From Pseudopedobacter saltans (GTDB lineage: Bacteria > Bacteroidota > Bacteroidia > Chitinophagales > Chitinophagaceae), in assembly GCA_003241175.1 (NCBI GenBank), contig QFOI01000036.1, positions 1 through 16,695 on the forward strand: a DNA stretch of 16,695 bases, in the 5' to 3' direction. Of this stretch, positions 8,391 to 16,103 are shown piece by piece. A program made the translations under genes and the position numbers. The notes under the pieces are model-generated. The model was not told the DNA's origin. It searched no databases and worked only from the letters and a program-made list of their open reading frames with translations. Positions within the stretch are counted from its first letter, which is position 1, and every line of letters begins with the position of its first letter.

Positions 8391-8485
8391 AGTTCAATTT
8401 TTTGTTTTGATGATGATGATAATCCTTAACCGCAGTTTAAATGGCAAGACAATTAAAGATTTGTTAACACAAAATTGTACTTTTA
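8391..8485. promoter_or_regulatory. Divergent control region between susC and the HTCS gene
   Basis: All signals for the PUL and for the regulator gene must fit in or near these 95 bases. An imperfect palindrome TTTGT-taac-ACAAA (8460-8473) sits about 13-26 bases ahead of the regulator start and could be an operator or part of overlapping promoters. Near-matches to the Bacteroidota -7 box occur on both strands around it (TA-n4-TTTG rather than TA-n2-TTTG). A (TGA)4 tract at 8408-8420 lies in the probable susC leader. There is no clear direct repeat of the kind expected for an AraC-type activator, so the HTCS site remains unplaced. Confidence 0.45.
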
Positions 8486-11400
8486 ATGAAGGTTAATGGG
8501 GTAAATATGTATGTATTTAGGGGTATAATCTTAAAATTAGAGCTTGTCTCAAGTAGATTTTTGTATTTGCTTGGCCTTTTATTTTCCTTTTTTGGAGGAT
8601 TTTTAGGTGTGACTGATGCACAAACATTAAAATTCCACCATCTTAATTCGGAAAATGGACTATCTCAAAATTCTGTTTTAGCAATCGGTCAAGACAAAGA
8701 TGGATTCATTTGGTTGGGAACACAAAATGGGCTTAATAGATATGATGGATTTAATATCAAGTCTTTTTATCATCAAAACGCAGATAAGAATTCTCTTTCA
8801 AGTGATTATATATTATCTATTTTTAACGATTCAAGAAACAGATTATGGATTGGTACCACATATGGGTTGAATTTATACGATCCATCTACAGAAACGTTTT
8901 CTTCTTTTTATGTTCCTTTTCAAACTGAAAATCCGAGATCTAATGATATTAACTGCATTTTGGAAGATGAAAGACAATTGTTATGGATAGGAACAAAAGC
9001 GGGGTTGATTACACTAAATCCAGAAAAAAGGCAATTTACGAAAGTGGGACTTTCTTTTGCGCCCAAAGATGAGCTACATTCCATCAACGATCTTGTCATT
9101 GACAGGAATAGGCAAATATGGCTGGCAACCTCACATGGATTGTTTGTACTCACTAGAAATGGCTCAAATCGTCTTTATATTAAACAGGTACATCTTCCAG
9201 TTAGTGATAAATCTAACATATTTTGCACTTCTATCCAAAAGGGAATACATGATACTTATTGGATCGGTACATTAAATAATGGATTATTTCAGGTAAGTAT
9301 TGACGGAAAAATAATAGACAAATTGGATTTTAGCTCCAACTTGGACAATCATATTCGTAAACTTTTAATTGGTAAAGATCAAAATCTTTTTGTGGCAAGT
9401 CAGAATGGCTTATTTGTTATTAATCAAACAACAAAAACTATAGAAACCTATCGACACAAAAGTAATGATCCGTTCACATTAGGGAAAAATTCTCTTTACA
9501 GCTTATTTGAAGACAATGGCAGTTCAATATGGGTAGGGTCATTTTTTGGAGGTGTTAGTACCGCATCCAAAGCCAATTCGCAGTTTTATACTTGGCCAGG
9601 TTTAATTCAATTGCCAGGAATAGAAAGCCCTGTGATAAGTCAAATGGTATTGGATAAAAATAATACCATTTGGATGGGAACAGAAGGAAATGGATTGATT
9701 CATTTCAATCCCCAGAATATGCAATATCAGGTATTTCGAAATGTTAATTCCTCTCTACATGGGGATCTAATAAAGTCGGTATATTTTGATAATGCACAAC
9801 AACTTTGGATAGGAACGCATGGTAGTGGTGTCAACGTAATGAATACCCAAACCAAAAAAATTACCTATTACCCAATTGAAAAAAGCGAAAGTGAAGAAAA
9901 AAGATCTGAAACTTATTGTTTTATTCAGAACCAACGAGGACAACTCTTATTAGGAGGTAATTATGGTATAAAAATAGCCGATATTCATTCGGGCGCTCTA
10001 GATGTTTCATCCATTAAGAATATATTAAAAGCCAATTGCCGCACTTTCATAAAGCTAAAAAATGGAAAGATTCTTGCTGGAACATCTTCTGGATTATATG
10101 AGGTTCTAAACTCAAAACTGATGCCGTTGTACAGGGAGCTGAACATTAATTGTCTGATGGAATTGTCAGATAATGAGGTACTCATAGGGACCGGATCTGG
10201 ATTGTACAAATACAATCTAACAACAAATAAATTGAACCAAATAGAAATAGGACAAATAAGTAAGGTTACTGTATTAAGTATTGGAAAAACATCCAATAAC
10301 TGTATTTGGATAAGCACTGAAACCGGATTGTATAATATTATTTTAAATAATGGCAAATCAGTCAAACAATATCTTGTAGGTGATGGTATTGCTAACAACC
10401 AATTCAACTACAATTCCACCATTTTGGACAAAAATGGTTTTTTGTATTTCGGAGGCAACGATGGACTTACCTATTTTCAACAAAAAGATATGGCATCTAA
10501 TGAAAACAATTCCAATATTGTATTTACAAGTATTGATTTGTTGGACACCATTTCAAAAAATAATATTACAAGGTCAAATCTAAATAGTACCAATACCTCT
10601 ATTACGCTCGAACATAATCAGGCTTCTCTCACTATCAATTTTGCCTTATTGAATTTTATTAAATCAGATAAGAATCATTACTTGTACAAATTAAATGGAT
10701 ATGATAAGAATTGGCGCGAGACCAAACAGCCATCTGCTACTTATATAAATCTACCACCTGGTCATTATAGATTACAAATACAAGGCTTTAATAACGACAA
10801 CAAGCCTAGTGTTATTAAAGAACTCTCTATCATTATAAAACCTCCATTTTGGAAAACTTGGTGGGCCTATGCTACCTATTTCGCACTATTCGTTATGTTG
10901 ATTTTAGGTATCACTAGATACTTTTTCTTAAAAGCATTATATGACAAAGAAGAGGATTTACATAAGAAAAAATTAAGTTTTTTTACGAATATTTCTCATG
11001 AGATTCGTACCCATTTGACTTTAATAATCGGCCCATTAACCAATCTTTTACAAAAGGAAAACTCCTTAAAAGGTAATATTACATTGAATCAAGTTCAGAA
11101 TAATGCATCACAATTGATGGATTTAGTGAATGAATTAATGGATTTTAGAAAAATAGAAGATGGTGCATTGCAATTGCATTTGTCTGAAACAAAGATTAAG
11201 CCTTTTGTAATCAAAATATATCAATCTTTTTTACCAATTGCCGAGATGAACAATATCGATTTTACATACGATATTAAAAATCTGGAATCTTCAGTGGCGA
11301 ATATTGATGCATTGCAAATGCAAAAAGTCATTTATAATCTGTTATCTAATGCTTTCAAATTCACTCCACCAAATGGTAAAATAAATATTAGTGTTCGCAA

Positions 11401-12556
11401 AGAAATGAAGGATATTATTGTTTCAATTGCAGATAATGGAACTCCAATTAATCCAATATATAGAGAAAAGATTTTTGATAATTATTTCCAAATACAAAAT
11501 GATCCAATACATAATGTTTCAGGCTTGGGTATTGGTTTGGCTTATGCCAAAAAGATAATGGAGTTACATAAAGGTGAAATATACATTCAAGATACTAAAG
11601 ATGCTAGTTTTACAAAGGAATTCTGCATTAAAATAACAGGAATATCAAATGCACTTACAGAGAATACTATTTCAAGCAATACTAATAACATATCAGCTTC
11701 AAGAAGTAAACTTTTTATCAATGAAGACGAAGGTAGCAATAAACAATACGCTGAAAATAAGTTAGACCTCATGATTGTGGAGGATAACCATAAAATACAA
11801 GAATTATTGTCTGATATTTTATCGAAGGAATATAACTTAACCATTTCAGATTGCGCAGAAGATGCGTTAAAAACATTAGAAAATCGTATACCTGATATTA
11901 TAATAAGTGACATCATGATGCCAGGTATGGGCGGAATACAATTTTGCAAAAAAATAAAACAAGACCTCAATACTTCACATATTCCAGTCATACTGTTAAC
12001 TGCAAAAAATACAGAAGAGGATCTCATTAATGGTTTAGAAAATGGTGCTGATATTTATTTATCTAAACCTTTTAATACGCAAGTATTGGAATTGACTATT
12101 GGAAATATTTTAAAAAGGCAAACACTACTTCAAAATAGAATTTCGAAAAGTTTAGAACTTTCAGAAAAATATAACGACAATATCGAAATATCCCAAAATG
12201 CAGAAAAACTGCATGATATAGAAACCTTGACCCAACAGGAACAAATATTTCTACTAGATCTGGTACAATTAGTTGATGATAATCTTGACAATTCTGAACT
12301 CGGCGTAAAGCTTTTAACTAAAGAATTTGCAATGAGTGCACCAATCTTATATAAAAAAATCCAAGCACTAACAGGAAATACTATTCATGAATTTATTAAG
12401 TTACAAAGATTGAAAAGAGCTTGCATTCTCCTTAAAGAAGGTATTCATAATATCTCAGAAATCACATATATGGTTGGGTATAGCGACCCCAAATATTTTA
12501 GTAAAGAATTCAAGAAAGTACATGGGGTAGCGCCTACTCAATATCAAAAAGGATAA
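8486..12556 (+). CDS. Hybrid two-component system regulator (HTCS): periplasmic propeller sensor, kinase, receiver and AraC-type output
   Basis: This 1356-residue single-protein signalling system senses a glycan fragment in the periplasm and activates the divergent PUL. Start ATG 8486 is used; Met8 (8507) is possible. The signal sequence ends near TDA before Gln46. Residues 47 to about 680 carry many Reg_prop blades (for example FIWLGTQNGLNRYDG, LWIGTTYGLNLYDP), forming two propellers. Y_Y_Y domain is at about 705-785 and the membrane segment at about 791-813. The kinase has the H-box FFTNISHEIRTHLTLI with phospho-acceptor His838, the N-box NLLSNAFKFTP (Asn955), a G1-like DNGTPI (983-988) and the G2 box GLGIGLAYAK (1013-1022). 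The receiver (about 1094-1210) has Glu1099/Asp1100, acceptor Asp1142 in SDIMMPGMGG, Thr1172 and Lys1194. The AraC-type helix-turn-helix fills 1255-1356, with GYSDPKYFSKEFKKVHGVAP. Two kinase motifs depart from consensus (H-box Pro to His843; DxGxG to DxGTP). The gene is full length. Confidence 0.95.
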   Translation: MKVNGVNMYVFRGIILKLELVSSRFLYLLGLLFSFFGGFLGVTDAQTLKFHHLNSENGLSQNSVLAIGQDKDGFIWLGTQNGLNRYDGFNIKSFYHQNADKNSLSSDYILSIFNDSRNRLWIGTTYGLNLYDPSTETFSSFYVPFQTENPRSNDINCILEDERQLLWIGTKAGLITLNPEKRQFTKVGLSFAPKDELHSINDLVIDRNRQIWLATSHGLFVLTRNGSNRLYIKQVHLPVSDKSNIFCTSIQKGIHDTYWIGTLNNGLFQVSIDGKIIDKLDFSSNLDNHIRKLLIGKDQNLFVASQNGLFVINQTTKTIETYRHKSNDPFTLGKNSLYSLFEDNGSSIWVGSFFGGVSTASKANSQFYTWPGLIQLPGIESPVISQMVLDKNNTIWMGTEGNGLIHFNPQNMQYQVFRNVNSSLHGDLIKSVYFDNAQQLWIGTHGSGVNVMNTQTKKITYYPIEKSESEEKRSETYCFIQNQRGQLLLGGNYGIKIADIHSGALDVSSIKNILKANCRTFIKLKNGKILAGTSSGLYEVLNSKLMPLYRELNINCLMELSDNEVLIGTGSGLYKYNLTTNKLNQIEIGQISKVTVLSIGKTSNNCIWISTETGLYNIILNNGKSVKQYLVGDGIANNQFNYNSTILDKNGFLYFGGNDGLTYFQQKDMASNENNSNIVFTSIDLLDTISKNNITRSNLNSTNTSITLEHNQASLTINFALLNFIKSDKNHYLYKLNGYDKNWRETKQPSATYINLPPGHYRLQIQGFNNDNKPSVIKELSIIIKPPFWKTWWAYATYFALFVMLILGITRYFFLKALYDKEEDLHKKKLSFFTNISHEIRTHLTLIIGPLTNLLQKENSLKGNITLNQVQNNASQLMDLVNELMDFRKIEDGALQLHLSETKIKPFVIKIYQSFLPIAEMNNIDFTYDIKNLESSVANIDALQMQKVIYNLLSNAFKFTPPNGKINISVRKEMKDIIVSIADNGTPINPIYREKIFDNYFQIQNDPIHNVSGLGIGLAYAKKIMELHKGEIYIQDTKDASFTKEFCIKITGISNALTENTISSNTNNISASRSKLFINEDEGSNKQYAENKLDLMIVEDNHKIQELLSDILSKEYNLTISDCAEDALKTLENRIPDIIISDIMMPGMGGIQFCKKIKQDLNTSHIPVILLTAKNTEEDLINGLENGADIYLSKPFNTQVLELTIGNILKRQTLLQNRISKSLELSEKYNDNIEISQNAEKLHDIETLTQQEQIFLLDLVQLVDDNLDNSELGVKLLTKEFAMSAPILYKKIQALTGNTIHEFIKLQRLKRACILLKEGIHNISEITYMVGYSDPKYFSKEFKKVHGVAPTQYQKG

Positions 12557-13003
12557 ATATATTTTACTGTCGTTTGATTTCCTTCAAAATTTCACTAATC
12601 TGGCTGTGGAGCGATAGTTCTTCAAAGTTTCTTCCGCTAATTTTCCCACCATCTGTATGTTATGATATTCTATCAACTCCATTAAATTTCTGGTTTGATT
12701 GTATAATCCAAAATATTTTCGTTTAAGGATATCTGCCGTTATAGTTTTGTTGCTCGTTATAATGGGACATAATTTTGTTGGGACCTCCTCAAGATAGGTG
12801 TTCAACATTCTATACTCTGGTAGTGTATTTTTGGCACGACCGTGTTTATCGTCCCAACCCTTGATACTTACCGATTCCTTGATGGAGAAATCACATCTTA
12901 GATTGTTGACTGTAATTCGGGCATACACCGGCCAACGATCATTTTTCTCTTTGTTTTTCCTTACAAAAAAGCAGATACCGATGGTTTGTTGAAATTGCTT
13001 CAT
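12557..13003 (-). pseudogene. Tyrosine recombinase/integrase remnant, N-terminal third only
   Basis: From ATG 13003 a 139-codon frame runs to a TGA at 12586-12584. Residues 1 to about 75 look like the arm-type DNA-binding domain of Bacteroidota integrases (FFVRKNKEKNDRWPVYARIT, then SIKGWDDKHGRAKNT). From about 95 begins the SAM-like core-binding domain (TADILKRKYFGL, KLAEETLKNYRSTARLVKF). Past the TGA the same frame still reads R-K-S-N-D-S-K-I-Y-L-S, resembling the usual FLK...DIYLS continuation, until it meets the final codons of the convergent HTCS gene at 12556. The catalytic domain with the R..HxxR..Y residues is entirely absent; intact relatives have about 400 residues. It is therefore inactive and marks an old integration or recombination event. 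A short truncated protein could still be made, but its function is doubtful. Confidence 0.8.
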
Positions 13004-13199
13004 AATTCATTCATTTTAAAGTCAAATAGATTGGTTTGAACAAGGGTCAAAATGGAAGAATTGAATGAAAATATTGAGTATGTATTTGTTTAAATTAAGT
13101 TACTCTTATTAATGTTATTTGGAAGGAAGTGGATCTTTTAGTTGTACTTTACTTTGGAAAACTATTATAAGCTTATCCGTAAAGCATGATGAAGATTTT

Positions 13200-13221
13200 G
13201 TCCCGTGTAGAAACACAGGAC
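13200..13221 (-). other. 9-bp stem-loop, better formed in minus-strand RNA
   Basis: GTCCCGTGT (13200-13208) faces ACACAGGAC (13213-13221) around a 4-base loop, AGAA. Eight of nine positions pair. The odd position is a C-A mismatch in plus-strand RNA but a U-G wobble in minus-strand RNA, so the structure is continuous only on the minus strand. It lies about 210 bases beyond the stop of the T9SS cargo gene, in the right orientation for a distal 3'-end signal or a small RNA. A run of U is lacking (AAAATCTT follows). Confidence 0.5.
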
Positions 13222-13224
13222 GTG

Positions 13225-13241
13225 CTATCTATCTATCTATC
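13225..13241. repeat. CTAT tetranucleotide tandem tract (about four copies)
   Basis: Four perfect CTAT units plus one base follow directly after the 13200-13221 hairpin. It lies in non-coding DNA, so length change would not alter a protein; it may simply be slippage-prone sequence. Confidence 0.85.
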
Positions 13242-13392
13242 ATATTTTGTATTGTTCTAATATTTTAATAATTTATACTTGAAAACAGAAGTTTAGTGAA
13301 GCTGAAATCAAAGTACTCAGAGACCAAGAAAGTAGTTTTGGACCTACGTCTCGATTTCATTTTACGCTTTTGTATTTTATAAAAACGGTTAA

Positions 13393-13432
13393 AATTTTTA
13401 GTTAACAAATGAATATTCGTTAACTAAAAATT
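13393..13432 (-). terminator. 14-bp perfect inverted repeat just past the T9SS cargo gene
   Basis: AATTTTTAGTTAAC (13393-13406) and GTTAACTAAAAATT (13419-13432) pair perfectly around a 12-base loop that itself contains GAATATTC. The stem starts one base after the TAG stop at 13436-13434 and is followed on the minus strand by TTAACCGTTTTTA. Position and symmetry fit the 3' end signal of the 13434-16103 gene. The stem is A/T-rich and there is no plus-strand gene that needs it. Confidence 0.6.
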
Positions 13433-13433
13433 G

Positions 13434-16103
13434 CTATTTTTTCATGAACTTTGTAGTTTGTGTTTGACCGTTTTTACTTACAGCTTTTACTATATACAAT
13501 CCAGATGCAAATCGACTAACATCTATTGCAAATGTTTTACTAGATGCAGTTCCTGTACTCATAAGTATCCCGCTCATGTTGAAAACCTGTATACTTGAGC
13601 CTGCTTCATACCCAGTCAAGACAGCCATTTCGGATGCAGGATTAGGAATTACGGACAAAACATTTCTTAATCCACTTAATACTATGGAACGTACATCAGA
13701 CAACTTATAACTACCATCAAGATCTATACTTTTTATACGATAATAATAAGAGCCATTTTGTTTGACAGTGTCGAGATAATGGTAATTACTCCCGGTATTT
13801 ATGTTCCTTGCCAAAACTGTGGCAATAGACTTAAAATTGTTAGGGTCGGAATCCTCTGCCCTCATTACGACATAGGACTTAGCATTAACTTCCATAGAAG
13901 TCGCCCAATCCACATTTACAGTGTTGTTTGGTATTGCATTCGACAAGGTAAACGAAGACATTACTATAGGCAACATGTAAGTCATGTTGGTATAATTACT
14001 CATCAGCATTGATGGATTTGGACACGTGGCGGAAGATCCTACCAAAAGTGAAAAAACATCCCCCGAACTTATACTATTTGCGATATAGGAATTAGATGTT
14101 GCGCCAGAGACTGCCTGATTGTTTTTGTACCACTGATAAGAAGGGGACGATCCAAGATTGTTCGAACTGGCAATACCGAGTTGAAAAGAATTTGAAGCTC
14201 CCGAAGTTGTTGGCACCAACCACCCATTAATCGTGACTTCTGGTATTGTCTGGGCGTTAACTACTGTAGTGACTGTCGATGATGGAATACCACTATTTGA
14301 GCAACCTAAATTGGGAGTCATTGTAACACTTACCAATTTATTTCCTGAAGTGGTGTAGGTTCGACTCAACGTATTGGATGTCCCAGTTTGTACTTGAGTA
14401 CCATCTACGGTCCATGTATAGGAAGGGCTATATCCTCCATTGGTGGGTGTTGCCGTGTAAACCTGTGTTGTGTTTTGACAAATGGGTGTTATGTTGGACA
14501 AAGAAACGCTTGAAGCTGCAATAGTTCCATTTGTGAAGTTGATAGAATTGGTTGCCGTTGTGACAGCTAGGCAAGTTGCTGTTGTCTGGTCTATATTAAC
14601 TGTAACGTTTAAGGTCTTGGCACCGGTGCCGGTAAGAGTAGCTATAGTAGAACTTCCAGTTGAAGAGGAATACGTCACCCCAGTTCCTGAAGTAATTCCC
14701 CAGGTAAAAGTAGGGTTGGCTCCAGCATTGGAAGCATTTGCCGTTAATAAAACTTGCTCACCGGTACAATAGGTTGATGATGAAGGATTGCTTGTAATAT
14801 TGACTGTTGCGGCAGTTCCCGTTCCCGGTTGCACAACGACTCCAGTAGTTGAAATGGTCGTCCCCGTAATCGCAAAGATATTGGATTGGGGATTATTGCT
14901 ACTACCCGAAGTAACACCATTGGTAAAATCAATAGAAACCACTTTCTTCGTATTGGACTGAAGATTAATCGTGCTCTGTGATATGTAAAATGCGGTTGTT
15001 GAAGACTGTCTTCCAACAGGATAACTGCCACTTACCTGTTGGTAATTTATCCGGTATAATATACCTGTTGCAGCATTAGTTGAAGAGGACCAGTCATAGA
15101 CCGACAAAGTACCCGTGCTACTGGTTCCGTCACTATAATTTACTTTGTAACTAACCAACGCTGGGCCATTTCCAGCCGTTCCCAATATGTATAGCGTTTG
15201 ATAGGCTGCCTGCGATGAAGAACTTAGATTAAGCGTTCCTGTTTGTGTCCCGTTAAGACGTAGGTCATGGTTTCCCGAAAAATCGGCAAATTTAAACAAC
15301 ACAGGAGTGGACGCACTGCTTGTGAACTGGCCATTAGCATTAACACCATTTGAAGAATATGCTGTCGCACTAGAACTATACTTGTATCCGTTTACATAAA
15401 AATTGTACCCTGGAAGCGTGGTACTGTTGGCCGCCGAATCTATTGCGGCATTTACAGTACTGTTAATAGCACCATTGCCGCTATTCGTATTCGTACCATA
15501 AGCTATTGTTTTGCTGTTGAATCCAGTCAAACTTAATGGAAGTGTCGCTGTCGTTGATGTATTAGCTATTTGCTGCTTACATCCTTTAGCATCTGTTACC
15601 GTAGCATTGTATATACCGGGAACCAGGCCTGTTGCTGTTTCAGTTGTTATTCCAGATATGTCATTTCCGTTCTGGGTCCAAGCATATGTATAAGGCGCAG
15701 TTCCGCCAGATACAGAAAGGGCAATTTTCCCGTCTGGAGAGTTTGCGCAAGTTGCATTGGTAATTGTGGGTGTAACGTTCAGTTGAGTAGGTTGTTGGAT
15801 CGTGACATAGGAAGTTGCAATGCAGCTGGTGTTGTAAGCATCTCTTATACTAATGATATAGTTGCCGGCCGACAAATTATTGACGGTGTTTGAATTACTC
15901 CAAGAACCTAGTATGCCAATATTGAATTGATACTGATAAGTCCCTGAACCTCCTGTTCCGGTGACGGTTATACTACCGTCACTACCGTTATAACAACTAG
16001 GAGACGTTGCGGATGTCGATATTTTCACATTACACTGGGAATGCGAGTTTTTCCATCCGGCTATAAATACAAGTAATAGAAAAATGTGTCGAAATTGAAT
16101 CAT
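13434..16103 (-). CDS. Large secreted modular protein with SprB repeats, PKD-like modules and T9SS sorting tail
   Basis: This 889-residue extracellular protein is probably attached to or released from the surface by the type IX secretion system. A signal peptide occupies residues 1-23 (ending SHSQ before Cys24). Two SprB-type repeats follow, about 24-105 and 106-185 (SCYNGSDGSITVTGTGGSGT; SPDGKIALSVSGGTAPYTYA). Residues about 190-415 form a Gly/Ser/Thr-rich beta domain I do not recognise, with VYDWSSSTN and SNIFAITGT. PKD-like or Ig-like modules lie at about 430-525, 533-615 and 620-705. A fibronectin-like linker (about 711-809, with NGSYYYRIKSIDLDGSYKLS) leads to the C-terminal sorting domain (about 814-889): SVIPNPASEMA, IQVFNMSG, SRFASGLYIVKAVS, TTKFMKK. 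No catalytic motif is visible, so adhesion or glycan binding is the best guess. Codons look more G+C-rich than in the PUL (judged by eye). The gene stands alone on its strand. Confidence 0.88.
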   Translation of the reverse strand: MIQFRHIFLLLVFIAGWKNSHSQCNVKISTSATSPSCYNGSDGSITVTGTGGSGTYQYQFNIGILGSWSNSNTVNNLSAGNYIISIRDAYNTSCIATSYVTIQQPTQLNVTPTITNATCANSPDGKIALSVSGGTAPYTYAWTQNGNDISGITTETATGLVPGIYNATVTDAKGCKQQIANTSTTATLPLSLTGFNSKTIAYGTNTNSGNGAINSTVNAAIDSAANSTTLPGYNFYVNGYKYSSSATAYSSNGVNANGQFTSSASTPVLFKFADFSGNHDLRLNGTQTGTLNLSSSSQAAYQTLYILGTAGNGPALVSYKVNYSDGTSSTGTLSVYDWSSSTNAATGILYRINYQQVSGSYPVGRQSSTTAFYISQSTINLQSNTKKVVSIDFTNGVTSGSSNNPQSNIFAITGTTISTTGVVVQPGTGTAATVNITSNPSSSTYCTGEQVLLTANASNAGANPTFTWGITSGTGVTYSSSTGSSTIATLTGTGAKTLNVTVNIDQTTATCLAVTTATNSINFTNGTIAASSVSLSNITPICQNTTQVYTATPTNGGYSPSYTWTVDGTQVQTGTSNTLSRTYTTSGNKLVSVTMTPNLGCSNSGIPSSTVTTVVNAQTIPEVTINGWLVPTTSGASNSFQLGIASSNNLGSSPSYQWYKNNQAVSGATSNSYIANSISSGDVFSLLVGSSATCPNPSMLMSNYTNMTYMLPIVMSSFTLSNAIPNNTVNVDWATSMEVNAKSYVVMRAEDSDPNNFKSIATVLARNINTGSNYHYLDTVKQNGSYYYRIKSIDLDGSYKLSDVRSIVLSGLRNVLSVIPNPASEMAVLTGYEAGSSIQVFNMSGILMSTGTASSKTFAIDVSRFASGLYIVKAVSKNGQTQTTKFMKK

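Larger units (their letters stand above)
13004..13433. other. Spacer of 430 bases with hairpins and a short tandem repeat
   Basis: No gene-length frame is convincing here. The spacer contains an isolated hairpin at 13200-13221, a CTAT tandem tract at 13225-13241 and the terminator of the following minus-strand gene at 13393-13432. The promoter of the recombinase remnant would be expected at about 13005-13060, but no clear boxes are visible. It may include leftover DNA of the lost mobile element. Confidence 0.55.

Noticed and set aside
8408..8420. (TGA)4 tract as a phase-variable promoter element
   Set aside because: It has only four units in the probable leader, with no sign that length changes would alter promoter spacing.
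8459..8468. Ten-base match ATTTGTTAAC shared with the inverted repeat at 13401-13410
   Set aside because: It is short and A/T-rich and can occur by chance in this composition; there is no further similarity around it.
9985..10407. Minus-strand frame of 140 codons opposite the HTCS propeller
   Set aside because: The plus strand clearly encodes propeller blades here, and the reverse frame has no recognisable domain.
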